A stretch of 64,000 bases of DNA from a bacterium (GTDB lineage: Bacteria > Patescibacteria > Dojkabacteria > JAKAPS01 > JAJZLI01), in the NCBI GenBank assembly GCA_021816845.1, contig JAKAWT010000002.1, positions 124,001 to 188,000 of the forward strand. Direction: 5' to 3'. This document shows, piece by piece, positions 1 through 8,701 of the stretch. The notes beneath the pieces are model-generated. The model worked only from the letters and a program-made list of their open reading frames with translations. It did no database searches and had not been told where the DNA came from. Each line of letters begins with the position of its first letter. Position 1 is the stretch's first letter. The position numbers and the translations under genes are program-made.

Positions 1-113
1 ACACTATTTTTTCTTCTATATTGAGGTAGATTTATTGTATATATTCTAGCTAACCTTTATTTTCTCATTGATTTCTGATATATTCAGTATAATAATTTTA
101 TTTTTATAAATTT

Positions 114-275
114 ATGAAGGTTACATGTTTAGAATGTCAAAATGAATTTGATATTGAGAAAGGTATAGGAACAGGAGATACTATAGAATGTCCATTTTGT
201 GGTATTGAACTTGAATATAAAGGTAAAGATAAATCAGGTAAGGTAAAGCTTGAAATTATTGAGGAAGAAAAATAA
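114..275 (+). CDS. LysW-like small zinc-binding protein
   Basis: This 53-residue protein has two CxxC pairs (C5/C8 and C26/C29) and ends in an acidic tail, IIEEEK. The layout matches LysW-type amino-group carrier proteins, whose zinc ribbon is followed by an acidic region and a C-terminal Glu that receives the substrate. The C-terminal residue here is Lys, preceded by three Glu, so carrier function is not assured. No lysine or arginine biosynthesis genes (LysX, LysZ) lie nearby. It may therefore be only a LysW-fold zinc ribbon. The ATG at 114 is the only good start, and a TATAAT-like box lies at 88-93. The gene converges on murB, 17 bp away. Confidence 0.7.
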   Translation: MKVTCLECQNEFDIEKGIGTGDTIECPFCGIELEYKGKDKSGKVKLEIIEEEK

Positions 276-292
276 ATTTTGATAGTTAAGTT

Positions 293-1291
293 TTAAAAAT
301 CTCCTTTTAATATTATCTCGAGGGTTAGTTCTAAATTAAATTTTTTTAGGGCTTCTTCTTTTATCTTTTCAATTATTGTTTTTACATCATTTGATTTTGC
401 AAAGCCTAGGTTTACTATAAAATTAGCATGGTTCCTATATACTTCTGCACCACCAATTCTAAATCCTTTAAACCCTAATTGTTCTATTACCCATCCAGCC
501 GAATTCACTGGTGCTCCAATTTCCAGTTTTTCCTCATCTGATATATTTTTAAATACTGATCCACAAGATGGGAGTGTTGGTTGAATTTTATGTTTTCTTT
601 TAATCCACTCTCTCTGAATGTTTTTTGCTTTCTCTGTATCACCTTCAAATAATATTAATTTTAAAGAAAGCAATATATATTTTTTTTGGTGTAATATACT
701 AGTATCATATCCAAATTTAAAAAAGTCATAATCAACCTCACTCACATTTCCTTCCATATCTATTATTGTAGCTGAGTGTAGAAGATTGCCTATGAGTCTA
801 GTTCCTCCATGTATATTATTAAATATGGCTCCCCCAAGCGTTCCCGGTATACCAGCGAAATATTGTAATCCAGTTAATCCTTTGGAAATTGTATCATTTA
901 TTAAATATGCAAGGGATAATCCTGATGAAACTTCAACAAGTACCTTATTATAGTCTGATTCATTATCTTCTAGGTCTTCAAATTGCATATATGATCCTTC
1001 TTTATAAAAAGATTTCAAATTTTTAATATCAAAATTATCAACATTAATATCTTCATGAATAATTATTTCTTTTGTAGCATTTTTTACCGTTAAACCTCTT
1101 ATTCCTTTATCTGATACTAATACATTGCTTCCTCCTCCAATAATATCAAAAGGAATATCATTGGAATATGCATATCTTACTAGATATTTTAAATTATCTT
1201 CTGTATATGCAGTGGCAAATAAATCTGCAGATCCACCTATTTTATATGTTGTGTATTGTTTTAAATCTATATTTTTTAATATATCAACCAT
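293..1291 (-). CDS. murB: UDP-N-acetylenolpyruvoylglucosamine reductase
   Basis: MurB reduces UDP-GlcNAc-enolpyruvate to UDP-N-acetylmuramate with NADPH and FAD, the second committed step of cytoplasmic peptidoglycan precursor synthesis. The FAD-binding region is visible (IIGGGSNVLVSDKG, residues 50-63), followed by the family signature YFAGIPGTLGGAIFNNIH (144-161) and the serine motif PSCGSVFKN with the expected proton donor at S245. The Glu-containing strand LTLEIILKG closes the protein. At 332 residues it is slightly longer than usual, because of an acidic insertion at about 75-118. It overlaps the upstream glycosyltransferase gene by 8 bp and is the last gene of the surface-polysaccharide operon, so murein and surface glycan synthesis may be co-expressed. 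Confidence 0.95.
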   Translation of the reverse strand: MVDILKNIDLKQYTTYKIGGSADLFATAYTEDNLKYLVRYAYSNDIPFDIIGGGSNVLVSDKGIRGLTVKNATKEIIIHEDINVDNFDIKNLKSFYKEGSYMQFEDLEDNESDYNKVLVEVSSGLSLAYLINDTISKGLTGLQYFAGIPGTLGGAIFNNIHGGTRLIGNLLHSATIIDMEGNVSEVDYDFFKFGYDTSILHQKKYILLSLKLILFEGDTEKAKNIQREWIKRKHKIQPTLPSCGSVFKNISDEEKLEIGAPVNSAGWVIEQLGFKGFRIGGAEVYRNHANFIVNLGFAKSNDVKTIIEKIKEEALKKFNLELTLEIILKGDF

Positions 1292-2381
1292 AAATATTTA
1301 TATCCTTAATATAATCTTTTAAAATTCTTGCTGATTTCTCCCAAGAAAATTGCTTTAATACCTTCTGAGATTTTTTTACTAAATCTTGTCTATATTTATC
1401 ATCTCTAAGAATTTTTCTTATACCTTTTTTTATTTTGTCTAAGGATAAAGGATCAACTAGTAATGCTCCATCTCCTGCTACTTCAGGAAGAGACGTTTTG
1501 TTAGATGCAAGAACAGGAATTTTATAACTAAATGCTTCAAGAATTGGCAGACCAAATCCTTCATAATATGATAAGAAAACAAAAATACTAGCATTTTTGT
1601 ATAATGCTGCTAATTCATTATCTGTAACTTTACCTATAAGATGTACTTTATTTTGTCCTTTTAGATTATCAAATTTAGAAGATTGTACAGTTCTTATACT
1701 ATCTCCTACTATAATTAGATGTTCCTTAACCCTAGATTTCACGAATGCCTTTATAAGGGTTTTGTTATTTTTTCTTGCTTCTCCACCACCTATTGCAAGA
1801 ATATATGGGAAATTAATTTTTAAATCCTTTAGTATCTTATCTGTATTTCTGACTATTTCAAAAGGAGATACTGCATTGGGTACGATGAATATTTTATCAC
1901 TTTTTATTTTAAGTTTTTTTACTATCTCATTTTTGGAAAAATTTGATACTGTAAAAATTCTATCTCTATTTTTTAATAATTTTAAAGATAGAATCTTAAC
2001 TTTATATTTTATTTTATCATACCTTCTATCATAATAATTAGGGATTCCAAGAGGTATTAAATCTTGTATTGATACAATAGTAGTACCTTTAAAAAACAAA
2101 GGATAGACCATGTTTTCTACAGAGAAAAACACATCTATTGATAACTTATTCAAAATTCTTGGAAGTATGAATAATTGCCATAAATATGTAAATCTTTGAT
2201 CATTACCTCTTCCTATATCAAATTTCTCTATATCTAAATCTGGGAAGGGATCTTTGTTGTGGAATAGTACTATGTAATGATTATCTCTATCACTCTTCAA
2301 TAGATTATAAAAAAGTCCATATGTGACTCTCCCGGTTCCTGTATTTATATTTGCAAGTCTTGCATCTAATGCTATTCTCAT
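1284..2381 (-). CDS. GT4-family glycosyltransferase
   Basis: This is a GT-B fold glycosyltransferase of 365 residues. The N-terminal MRIALDARLANINTGTGR carries the glycine-rich acceptor-side loop. The C-terminal half has the retaining GT4 signature, with two Glu spaced as in the EX7E motif (YYEGFGLPILEAFSYKIPVLAS), followed by LPEVAGDGALLVDP. It probably transfers a sugar from a nucleotide-sugar donor onto a lipid-linked glycan at the inner membrane face. It is a clear paralog of the GT4 gene at 4553-5668, sharing the MRIA-DAR-AN start and the DPFPD segment. The start codon lies 2 bp from the stop of the upstream gene. Donor and acceptor cannot be told from sequence. Confidence 0.9.
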   Translation of the reverse strand: MRIALDARLANINTGTGRVTYGLFYNLLKSDRDNHYIVLFHNKDPFPDLDIEKFDIGRGNDQRFTYLWQLFILPRILNKLSIDVFFSVENMVYPLFFKGTTIVSIQDLIPLGIPNYYDRRYDKIKYKVKILSLKLLKNRDRIFTVSNFSKNEIVKKLKIKSDKIFIVPNAVSPFEIVRNTDKILKDLKINFPYILAIGGGEARKNNKTLIKAFVKSRVKEHLIIVGDSIRTVQSSKFDNLKGQNKVHLIGKVTDNELAALYKNASIFVFLSYYEGFGLPILEAFSYKIPVLASNKTSLPEVAGDGALLVDPLSLDKIKKGIRKILRDDKYRQDLVKKSQKVLKQFSWEKSARILKDYIKDINIYG

Positions 2382-2382
2382 T

Positions 2383-3492
2383 CTAATTCATGATTTTAAT
2401 TATCTCTCTAATTATCTTTTTTCTAGAATTTGTATCTTTAAGTTTCAACATGTTATTTTTCATTTCATCAATTTTTTTAGGGTTATTAACTAATTCTTCT
2501 ATAACTTCCAAATAATTTTGTTCTGCTATTATACCTATTTTCTCTTTTTTAATATATTTTATATTACCTTTTTCTTGTCCATTTATAAATTCTATAACAA
2601 TAGGTATAACTCCTTTAGATATTAGTTCTTGTAAAGTTATAGCACCTGCTTTTGATATTGCAAAATCTGATATTGACATTAATTCATACATATTATCAAC
2701 AAATCCAAAATTCAAAACCTTTATTTGTTTTTTCATTTTAGCTATTGAGTCCTTTGACTTTTGATTCTTACCGTTTACTACAATTATCTGATATTTATCA
2801 TGTAGATAATCAAATTTTTCAATAATTTTTTTTGCTTTAATCGTTCCAAATCCTCCGGAAGTAATAAGAATAGTTTTCTTATTTTTAGAAAGTTTATATT
2901 TTTTGTAGATTTTATCTCTATTTATTTTAATAGAAAATTTTGGATCTATTGGAATAGCATAAGTTTTAACATTTAATATTTTATGTTTTAAACATTCTTC
3001 CTCCACATATTTTGTAGGTGCTATATGTAAAGTTGAATTTTTATCAAACCAACTTTGGTAAACATTCAATAAATCAGTAATTAATATTATAAATGGTATA
3101 CCTTGTTTATTTAAAGTTTTTGATATCACATGATTCAATAATGGATGTACTGAAATAACAATATCAGGATTATATTCTTTGATAAGTTTAGTTATTTTAT
3201 TTCTAGTTTGTATTTTTAGAACTGCAAGAGCAGGTAAAAATCTTTTTTCACTATCAGTTGCATAATATACGGCAGAATAAATTGATGGGGCATGTCTTAT
3301 TAATCCAGAATATGAGTGTATTGATTTTTTTAGTATTTTTGCTGAATAATTCTCAAAAAAATCTATAATTATAATATTATACTGACCTGGATATTCAGTA
3401 TTAAAAGTATCTTTTAAACTATTTGCAATACTTATGTGTCCATTCCCCGTTGTTGTTGATGTCAATATTAGTATAGTTTGTTTATGAATCAT
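2383..3492 (-). CDS. MGDG synthase/MurG-type glycosyltransferase
   Basis: This 369-residue protein begins with ILILTSTTTGNGHISIANSL, the GxGH loop typical of MGDG-synthase-like GT28 enzymes. It ends with the donor-binding region ISKAGAITLQELISKGVIPIVI and GQEKGNIKYI, as in processive diacylglycerol glucosyltransferases and MurG relatives. Family members add hexose to a lipid acceptor at the cytoplasmic membrane face. It overlaps the upstream homologous gene (3489-4547) by 4 bp, and the two probably arose by duplication. A role in glycolipid or lipid-linked oligosaccharide synthesis is inferred from the operon. The exact lipid and sugar are unknown. Confidence 0.85.
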   Translation of the reverse strand: MIHKQTILILTSTTTGNGHISIANSLKDTFNTEYPGQYNIIIIDFFENYSAKILKKSIHSYSGLIRHAPSIYSAVYYATDSEKRFLPALAVLKIQTRNKITKLIKEYNPDIVISVHPLLNHVISKTLNKQGIPFIILITDLLNVYQSWFDKNSTLHIAPTKYVEEECLKHKILNVKTYAIPIDPKFSIKINRDKIYKKYKLSKNKKTILITSGGFGTIKAKKIIEKFDYLHDKYQIIVVNGKNQKSKDSIAKMKKQIKVLNFGFVDNMYELMSISDFAISKAGAITLQELISKGVIPIVIEFINGQEKGNIKYIKKEKIGIIAEQNYLEVIEELVNNPKKIDEMKNNMLKLKDTNSRKKIIREIIKIMN

Positions 3493-4547
3493 AACTGTTT
3501 TTTAATTATCTCTATAATTTTATCTATGGCAGGGGTCTTTGTGTCAACTAAATTCATATTTAATTTAATTTTATTATTCAGTATGTCATATATTGTTTTA
3601 TCCAAGTCGTCTAAATCATCTACAAGTACACAAGCATTATTATCAATAAAATAATTTATATTCCCCTTCTCTTGTCCACTAGTCTTTTTATATAAGACAA
3701 TGGGTATTTTAGACACAGCAAATTCAGTCAATGATATTCCACCAGCTTTAGATATTACAACATCACTCTGGTCTATATAATTTTTTATTTTATTAGTATA
3801 GCCAATTACTACTACATTATTAATTTTTAATTTTTTTACTTTATCTTTTAAAACTTTATTACTACCCGCTATAAAAATTATATTATAATTAATGGATAGT
3901 CTTTTTAAAATTTTTATAGGAGAATTGAAAACTCCATCTCCACCACCCATCATAAGAATAGTTTTTTTAAGAGGGTCTATATCTCTCATATATCTTCTCT
4001 TTTTCTGGTTATAAAATTCTTTTCCAATAGGTATACCTGTTACATATATTTTATTCTCACTAAACCCATATTCTAATAATTTATTTTTTATATTCAATGT
4101 TGCAACAAAATATCCATCAATATTTTTATTAAACCACTCTCTGTGTATTTCTCCATAATCTGTAGTTATAGTATACTTAGCTTTACATTTTATGTTTGAA
4201 AGTCCGACTGTGGCATTTGGAAATAGAGATATAAAAATTGTATTTGTAATATCCCCCCTTAGCTTCTTTTTAATGGCCCTCAATGCCATTCTATCGAATA
4301 AATTCCTTGTTTTTAAATCAGTAAGATATTTATATCTAATGTCATATAATGTAGGTAGAAATTCTCTTGTTAAATTATATATAGATGTTGCAATCAGCTC
4401 TATGTTCTTACCATAAAGTTTCATATAGTCTATAGTTTCACAATGAATACCCAAGTTTTTATTAATTTCTTCTTTAAGGTTTCTTGCTATTATGTTATGA
4501 CCTTTCCCGAAACTCGCTGTTAAAAGTACTACTCTTGTTTTATCCAT
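3489..4547 (-). CDS. MGDG synthase/MurG-type glycosyltransferase (second copy)
   Basis: This 352-residue paralog of the next gene downstream starts with VVLLTASFGKGHNIIARNL (GxGH acceptor loop). It carries the GT28 C-terminal donor site DVVISKAGGISLTEFAVSKIPIVLY, then SGQEKGNINYF. The middle segment SLFPNATVGLSNIKCKAKYTITTDYG matches the MGDG-synthase N-domain pattern in which the product is handed to the membrane. It lies 5 bp after the GT4 gene at 4553 and overlaps the following gene by 4 bp, so translation is probably coupled. Donor and lipid acceptor are unknown. Confidence 0.85.
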   Translation of the reverse strand: MDKTRVVLLTASFGKGHNIIARNLKEEINKNLGIHCETIDYMKLYGKNIELIATSIYNLTREFLPTLYDIRYKYLTDLKTRNLFDRMALRAIKKKLRGDITNTIFISLFPNATVGLSNIKCKAKYTITTDYGEIHREWFNKNIDGYFVATLNIKNKLLEYGFSENKIYVTGIPIGKEFYNQKKRRYMRDIDPLKKTILMMGGGDGVFNSPIKILKRLSINYNIIFIAGSNKVLKDKVKKLKINNVVVIGYTNKIKNYIDQSDVVISKAGGISLTEFAVSKIPIVLYKKTSGQEKGNINYFIDNNACVLVDDLDDLDKTIYDILNNKIKLNMNLVDTKTPAIDKIIEIIKKQL

Positions 4548-4552
4548 AAAAT

Positions 4553-5668
4553 CTATTTTAATTTATTAAACTCTGAGATTAGTGTTTTTGCGGTATTACT
4601 CCAATCAAATTCTTTCAATCTCATAATCCCTTTCTTAACTAGTTCTTTCTGTTTTTCTTCATCCCTTAAAAGCATAAACATAGCATTTTCTAACTCTTCC
4701 TTCTTATAAGGGTTTATTAGTATTGCAGCGTCACCTGTAACCTCAGGTATAGATGATATATTTGATGTAATCACTGGAGTTTTATGTTTGAAAGATTCAA
4801 TAGGTGGAAGCCCAAATCCCTCATATAATGATGGATATACAAATATTGTGGCATTGGAATATAATGCTGCAAGTTCATGATCTTTTACTTCTCCTATAAA
4901 ATTTATCCTATCTTTAAGTGATTCTGGGATCGTGACAATGCTTGCTGGAATAATATTAGACTCTTTATTGCCTACAATAATAAGAGAATGTTTTAGATCA
5001 GTATTTTTTTGCATCAGGGAGATAAATGCTTCTACAAGGACCTTATTATTTTTCCTAACCTCCATTCCTCCTATACCTAGTATATATGGTTTTTCAACAC
5101 CCAGGGCATGCAGAGTTTCCTTTGTGAATTTTATATCTGATATCCTATTATCCACTCCTTCTTTTATTATAAATATTTTATCTCTTGATATTTTTAATAT
5201 CCTCTCTATCTCTAAAAGTGAAAATTCTGATATAGTCATTATCCTTTCAGGTTCATTAATTTTTGCAAGCAACACCCGAAATTTATATTTTATATTTGAT
5301 TTTTTACTCTTTAAGTATTCAGAAAAAACCATTGGTATTAAATCTTGTATTGTCATTATAGTCTTTCCTCTATAAAAAAATGGAACTATAATAAAATTGT
5401 TTGGTGAGAAAAAAATCTCTATCTTCTCTTTATTTAGTATGTATGGAAGATATATGATCTGCCATAATATTTTTCTTTTTGTGGCATTTTTAAACGTTAT
5501 CTTCTTTATATTCTGGTATTTAATATCAGGGAATGGATCCACATCATCAGTTAAAACAACATAGAAGTTTTCTCTATCAAGCTTTAATATTTCAGATATT
5601 AGAGAATAAGTAAGTCTACCTATTCCTGTTTTTGTGTTTGCAAATCTTGCATCTACGGCAATTCTCAT
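4553..5668 (-). CDS. GT4-family glycosyltransferase (second copy)
   Basis: A 371-residue GT-B enzyme of family GT4. It starts MRIAVDARFANTKTGIGR and carries the signature LYEGFGLPPIESFKHKTPVITS, followed by IPEVTGDAAILINP. It is closely related in layout and sequence to the GT4 gene at 1284-2381. The start overlaps the 3' end of the flippase gene by 4 bp, so both are translated from one message. It probably adds one sugar of the repeat unit that the flippase and the Wzy-like protein then handle. Specificity cannot be read from the sequence. Confidence 0.9.
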   Translation of the reverse strand: MRIAVDARFANTKTGIGRLTYSLISEILKLDRENFYVVLTDDVDPFPDIKYQNIKKITFKNATKRKILWQIIYLPYILNKEKIEIFFSPNNFIIVPFFYRGKTIMTIQDLIPMVFSEYLKSKKSNIKYKFRVLLAKINEPERIMTISEFSLLEIERILKISRDKIFIIKEGVDNRISDIKFTKETLHALGVEKPYILGIGGMEVRKNNKVLVEAFISLMQKNTDLKHSLIIVGNKESNIIPASIVTIPESLKDRINFIGEVKDHELAALYSNATIFVYPSLYEGFGLPPIESFKHKTPVITSNISSIPEVTGDAAILINPYKKEELENAMFMLLRDEEKQKELVKKGIMRLKEFDWSNTAKTLISEFNKLK

Positions 5669-7140
5669 ATACTTTCTGTGGGTCCAGACCCTGAAGATCT
5701 AGACCCTGTGGAACCAGCTCCTGTGGAGCTAGATCTAAATCTTAAATTATCTTTTATGAATTCTATACTTATTCCTTTTATTAAGATAAGTATAATAAAG
5801 TATACAATAATTCCTATTACCAATAAAGCTAATACATTCAAGGATGATAGAAATATAAAAACTAAAGATGATAAACCTGCTGCGATTAATGGACGTATGA
5901 TATATTTTAATATACGTATCTCAAAATCTCTTTTGAATAATATATACGCATATGTCCCTATGAACAATTCTGTAAACACTGCTGCTGCTGCTGCACCATC
6001 TGCTGCAAATTTTGGTATTAAAAGGAAGTTCAATACTACATTTATTATCATTGATAAAAATAAACCCTTAAGTAATGTTTTTTGTTTATCCACAGCCCCA
6101 AAGGCATTACCTATAAGTGCATTTATAAATATTAACCCAGTAGATATTGATAAAAATTGAAGTGGTAAGACTGAATTTAGATATTTATGTCCAAATACAA
6201 GTAGTATAAGTCCACGAGATAAAAACATCATCTCAAGAACAAATATAAATGAAAGTATGACCATCAATTTTATAGCGTTATTTAAAAGCTCTAAAAATGC
6301 TTTTTTATCAGTCTTGAACAATGCAGAGAATGATGGAAATAATACCCCTATTAGTATTCCTATTATAGATATGATGACTCCTGTAGTGGAACGTGCTATA
6401 CCATAATATCCAACCTGTATTATTGGTTTAATACTTCCTAAAATAACCTGATCTATAGAAAAATATATAGTTACGACAATTGATGATACTCCGTATGGCC
6501 ATATCTCTAGTAACATATATTTCCAAAAAGCTGTATCAATATGTAATCTAAATTTGGAGAATTTTTGTCTTATTATTTTTATTGCAAGAGCGAATCCTAT
6601 TAGTGAAGTTATAGCGAATATTACTGTATAAAGAAGAAGGCTATTATAATAAAATAGTGCTATAAAACCAAATATTAAAAGTAGAGATTTCTCAAATATT
6701 ATTGTATATGCTTCATATATCATTTGATTATGAGATCTAAAAATTCCTCTGACCAAATAATTAAACCCAGAGATAATATTATATAGACCTAAAAATAACA
6801 TTATTAACTCTATATTATGATATTGTCTTACAAAAAAGGATGTTATAATTATGAGTGAAAGTATTATCACACCTATGATTATTTTCAAGAAAACAAGATT
6901 ATCTAAATATTTTTTTGTTAGATTTAAATCCCTTGCCACATCTCTTATTAAAACTGTAGACATACCAAAATCTACAAAAATACCGAATATTGCAATTATT
7001 GATGTGGCATAGTTATATATACCGTTATATGTAGGTCCAAGATGTCTTGCTAGTACTATATTAAGTATTAAACTTGCAAAAATAGTAAGGCCTTGGGCTG
7101 TTAGAAGCCAAAATGTATTTTTTCTAAGATTTTGTATCAT
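5665..7140 (-). CDS. Wzx-type polysaccharide flippase
   Basis: A 491-residue polytopic membrane protein of the MOP superfamily (polysaccharide flippases, oligosaccharidyl-lipid flippases). The N-terminus NTFWLLTAQGLTIFASLILN, the GPTYNGIYNYATSI segment and about 12-14 hydrophobic stretches are typical. It should flip the undecaprenyl-linked repeat unit to the outer face. After the last membrane segment (about residue 465) the protein ends in a Ser/Gly/Thr tail with a 5-residue period (STGAG, STGSR, SSGSG). This tail is encoded by a 15-bp tandem repeat (5676-5735) and is not a normal family feature. The start overlaps the end of the Wzy-like gene by 17 bp. Confidence 0.9.
   Translation of the reverse strand: MIQNLRKNTFWLLTAQGLTIFASLILNIVLARHLGPTYNGIYNYATSIIAIFGIFVDFGMSTVLIRDVARDLNLTKKYLDNLVFLKIIIGVIILSLIIITSFFVRQYHNIELIMLFLGLYNIISGFNYLVRGIFRSHNQMIYEAYTIIFEKSLLLIFGFIALFYYNSLLLYTVIFAITSLIGFALAIKIIRQKFSKFRLHIDTAFWKYMLLEIWPYGVSSIVVTIYFSIDQVILGSIKPIIQVGYYGIARSTTGVIISIIGILIGVLFPSFSALFKTDKKAFLELLNNAIKLMVILSFIFVLEMMFLSRGLILLVFGHKYLNSVLPLQFLSISTGLIFINALIGNAFGAVDKQKTLLKGLFLSMIINVVLNFLLIPKFAADGAAAAAVFTELFIGTYAYILFKRDFEIRILKYIIRPLIAAGLSSLVFIFLSSLNVLALLVIGIIVYFIILILIKGISIEFIKDNLRFRSSSTGAGSTGSRSSGSGPTESI
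5676..5735 (-). repeat. Four 15-bp GATC-rich tandem units in the flippase tail
   Basis: On the plus strand four successive 15-mers are CTGTGGGTCCAGACC, CTGAAGATCTAGACC, CTGTGGAACCAGCTC and CTGTGGAGCTAGATC. In the coding direction the unit approximates GATCTAGCTCCACAG. It is translated as a Ser/Thr/Gly pentapeptide repeat at the C-terminus. The same unit occurs in inverse orientation relative to the gene at 9286-9330, and related tracts lie at 7141-7185 and elsewhere. Confidence 0.85.
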
Positions 7141-8701
7141 TGAATCTTGATTCCTTGGATCTGGATCTGTCAGATCTAGGCATATTAAGGATATGGTAAG
7201 ATATTAAGTAAATCAACATCACTACCAACCATATTTGAAGTATATACAGTGTGGAGAATGTCATATATTGTAAAAGAATGCCTACAAAAGCTGCAATAGA
7301 GGATATTAAAGTGATTCTTAAAAATTTACTATCTGTGCTTTCATTTCTATTTTTCATTATTGATGCTTTCGTACCTTTATATAGAACAAGGCCTATTAAA
7401 GATATGAATGCTATAAATCCCAAAATTCCTGTTTCTGTAAGGATCTCCAAGTATTCATTATTTACTATTGCCCATCCATATCCTTCAAATTGTTTATATA
7501 AAGGAGGAGGTGTTACATACGGATTTATTGACATATATGGGCCAAAACCTCCTACTCCAATACCCAGTATTGGATGAGTTAAAAACGCCTGTGTTGCATT
7601 ATTATCTAGAAATACTCTATCTGGGGATGATAGATTTTCAGCTCTTTGTGCTAATTTCGCTGCAAAGTGAGGTAATTTATGAACAGATTGTAGTAGAAAG
7701 AAAGTTGATACAAAAATCACAAAAATAACTATTATGGTGAGTATAATTTTCTTATTAATGTTATAGATATATGCTAGAAATCCTAAAAGTATCACTATCG
7801 CAAGAATCTCACCAATCCAAGCTCCTCTTGCATATGTAAGTATCAAATTAATACCTCCTAAAAGAAAAGCTAGTATAGATAAAATAAATAGATGCTTTGA
7901 TATAATCTTATCTTTTAAATTTTTAATATTTTTGTCTTTTAAACTATATTCCTTTATATGTGTAATTATATACCCTAGAGCTAGTGTAATTGAGAAAATC
8001 AAATAGGTTCCATAATATAATGGTTCAACTTCAGTAGCCTGTATTCTTGGATATCCTAAAACATCTTTTACATATGGAGCTGATAATCCCACTACAGACC
8101 CTGGTAAATTAAATACTAAATTACCAAAATATTGGAATAGTCCAAAGATTGATAATAGTATTGTTACCAAAAATACTATATAAGGGATATATTTTACATA
8201 TTTAATATTAAAAAAATTGAATGGAACAAGAAAATATACTATATATGTGATGAATGTGAATAATAGGATTTCAATCTCCCTTGATATATTTACTGCGTTT
8301 ACTAAAGATAATATATTTACTGCAAGTAATATTAATATAACCATAAACACTGGATCTTTTTTAATTCTAAATTGCTTTAGAATTAGTGCAGAAATTAGAA
8401 ACACAAAAACGGCTATACCTATTATCAACTGGTCAAAACGTATATGTATAGAATGATAATAGAATCCACCTATTCTCTCAAAAGGCATAAGAGCAAAGGC
8501 CATTAATATACCTAAATTTGGATTTTGTAATGTGGCTGATACAGCTGAGAAGAAAAAGAATATTAAGACAAATATAAATGGTAATACCATAATTGGTAAT
8601 ACAAATATTTTATATGATAATACCAAAGTTATGATATCTATTATTAAAAATATAGACAAAATTTTATAACTTGGATATATGTACCTTATTAAACTCTTCA
8701 T
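7124..8701 (-). CDS. O-antigen ligase/Wzy polymerase-like membrane protein
   Basis: A 525-residue protein with about 12 membrane segments and one large extracytoplasmic loop (roughly residues 335-405). The segment LILTYARGAWIGEILAI fits the Wzy_C (O-antigen ligase/polymerase) signature, with an Arg at the membrane edge. Members of the family polymerise lipid-linked repeat units or ligate glycans to a carrier outside the membrane. Together with the flippase just downstream it defines a Wzx/Wzy-like surface polysaccharide pathway. The hydrophilic C-terminus, rich in Arg and Ser (MPRSDRSRSKESRF), is encoded by a 15-bp-period GATC-rich repeat. Its 3' end overlaps the flippase start. Confidence 0.85.
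   Translation of the reverse strand: MKSLIRYIYPSYKILSIFLIIDIITLVLSYKIFVLPIMVLPFIFVLIFFFFSAVSATLQNPNLGILMAFALMPFERIGGFYYHSIHIRFDQLIIGIAVFVFLISALILKQFRIKKDPVFMVILILLAVNILSLVNAVNISREIEILLFTFITYIVYFLVPFNFFNIKYVKYIPYIVFLVTILLSIFGLFQYFGNLVFNLPGSVVGLSAPYVKDVLGYPRIQATEVEPLYYGTYLIFSITLALGYIITHIKEYSLKDKNIKNLKDKIISKHLFILSILAFLLGGINLILTYARGAWIGEILAIVILLGFLAYIYNINKKIILTIIVIFVIFVSTFFLLQSVHKLPHFAAKLAQRAENLSSPDRVFLDNNATQAFLTHPILGIGVGGFGPYMSINPYVTPPPLYKQFEGYGWAIVNNEYLEILTETGILGFIAFISLIGLVLYKGTKASIMKNRNESTDSKFLRITLISSIAAFVGILLQYMTFSTLYILQIWLVVMLIYLISYHILNMPRSDRSRSKESRFNDTKS
7141..7185 (-). repeat. Three 15-bp GATC-rich units at the Wzy-like gene end
   Basis: The plus-strand units TGAATCTTGATTCCT, TGGATCTGGATCTGT and CAGATCTAGGCATAT follow each other with a 15-bp period. 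Each has a core close to the near-palindrome GATCTAGATC. They encode the Arg/Ser-rich C-terminus of the Wzy-like protein and end just 5' of the flippase coding region. Confidence 0.75.

Noticed and set aside
4932..5375. Long open frame on the plus strand opposite the GT4 gene
   Set aside because: It lies entirely opposite a well-supported glycosyltransferase gene and its translation has no recognisable motif. In AT-rich genes the opposite strand often stays open by chance.
5678..6160. Plus-strand open frame rich in Pro, Asp and Glu at its start
   Set aside because: It is the complement of the repeat-coded flippase tail and the last membrane helices. The acidic start only mirrors the 15-bp repeat.
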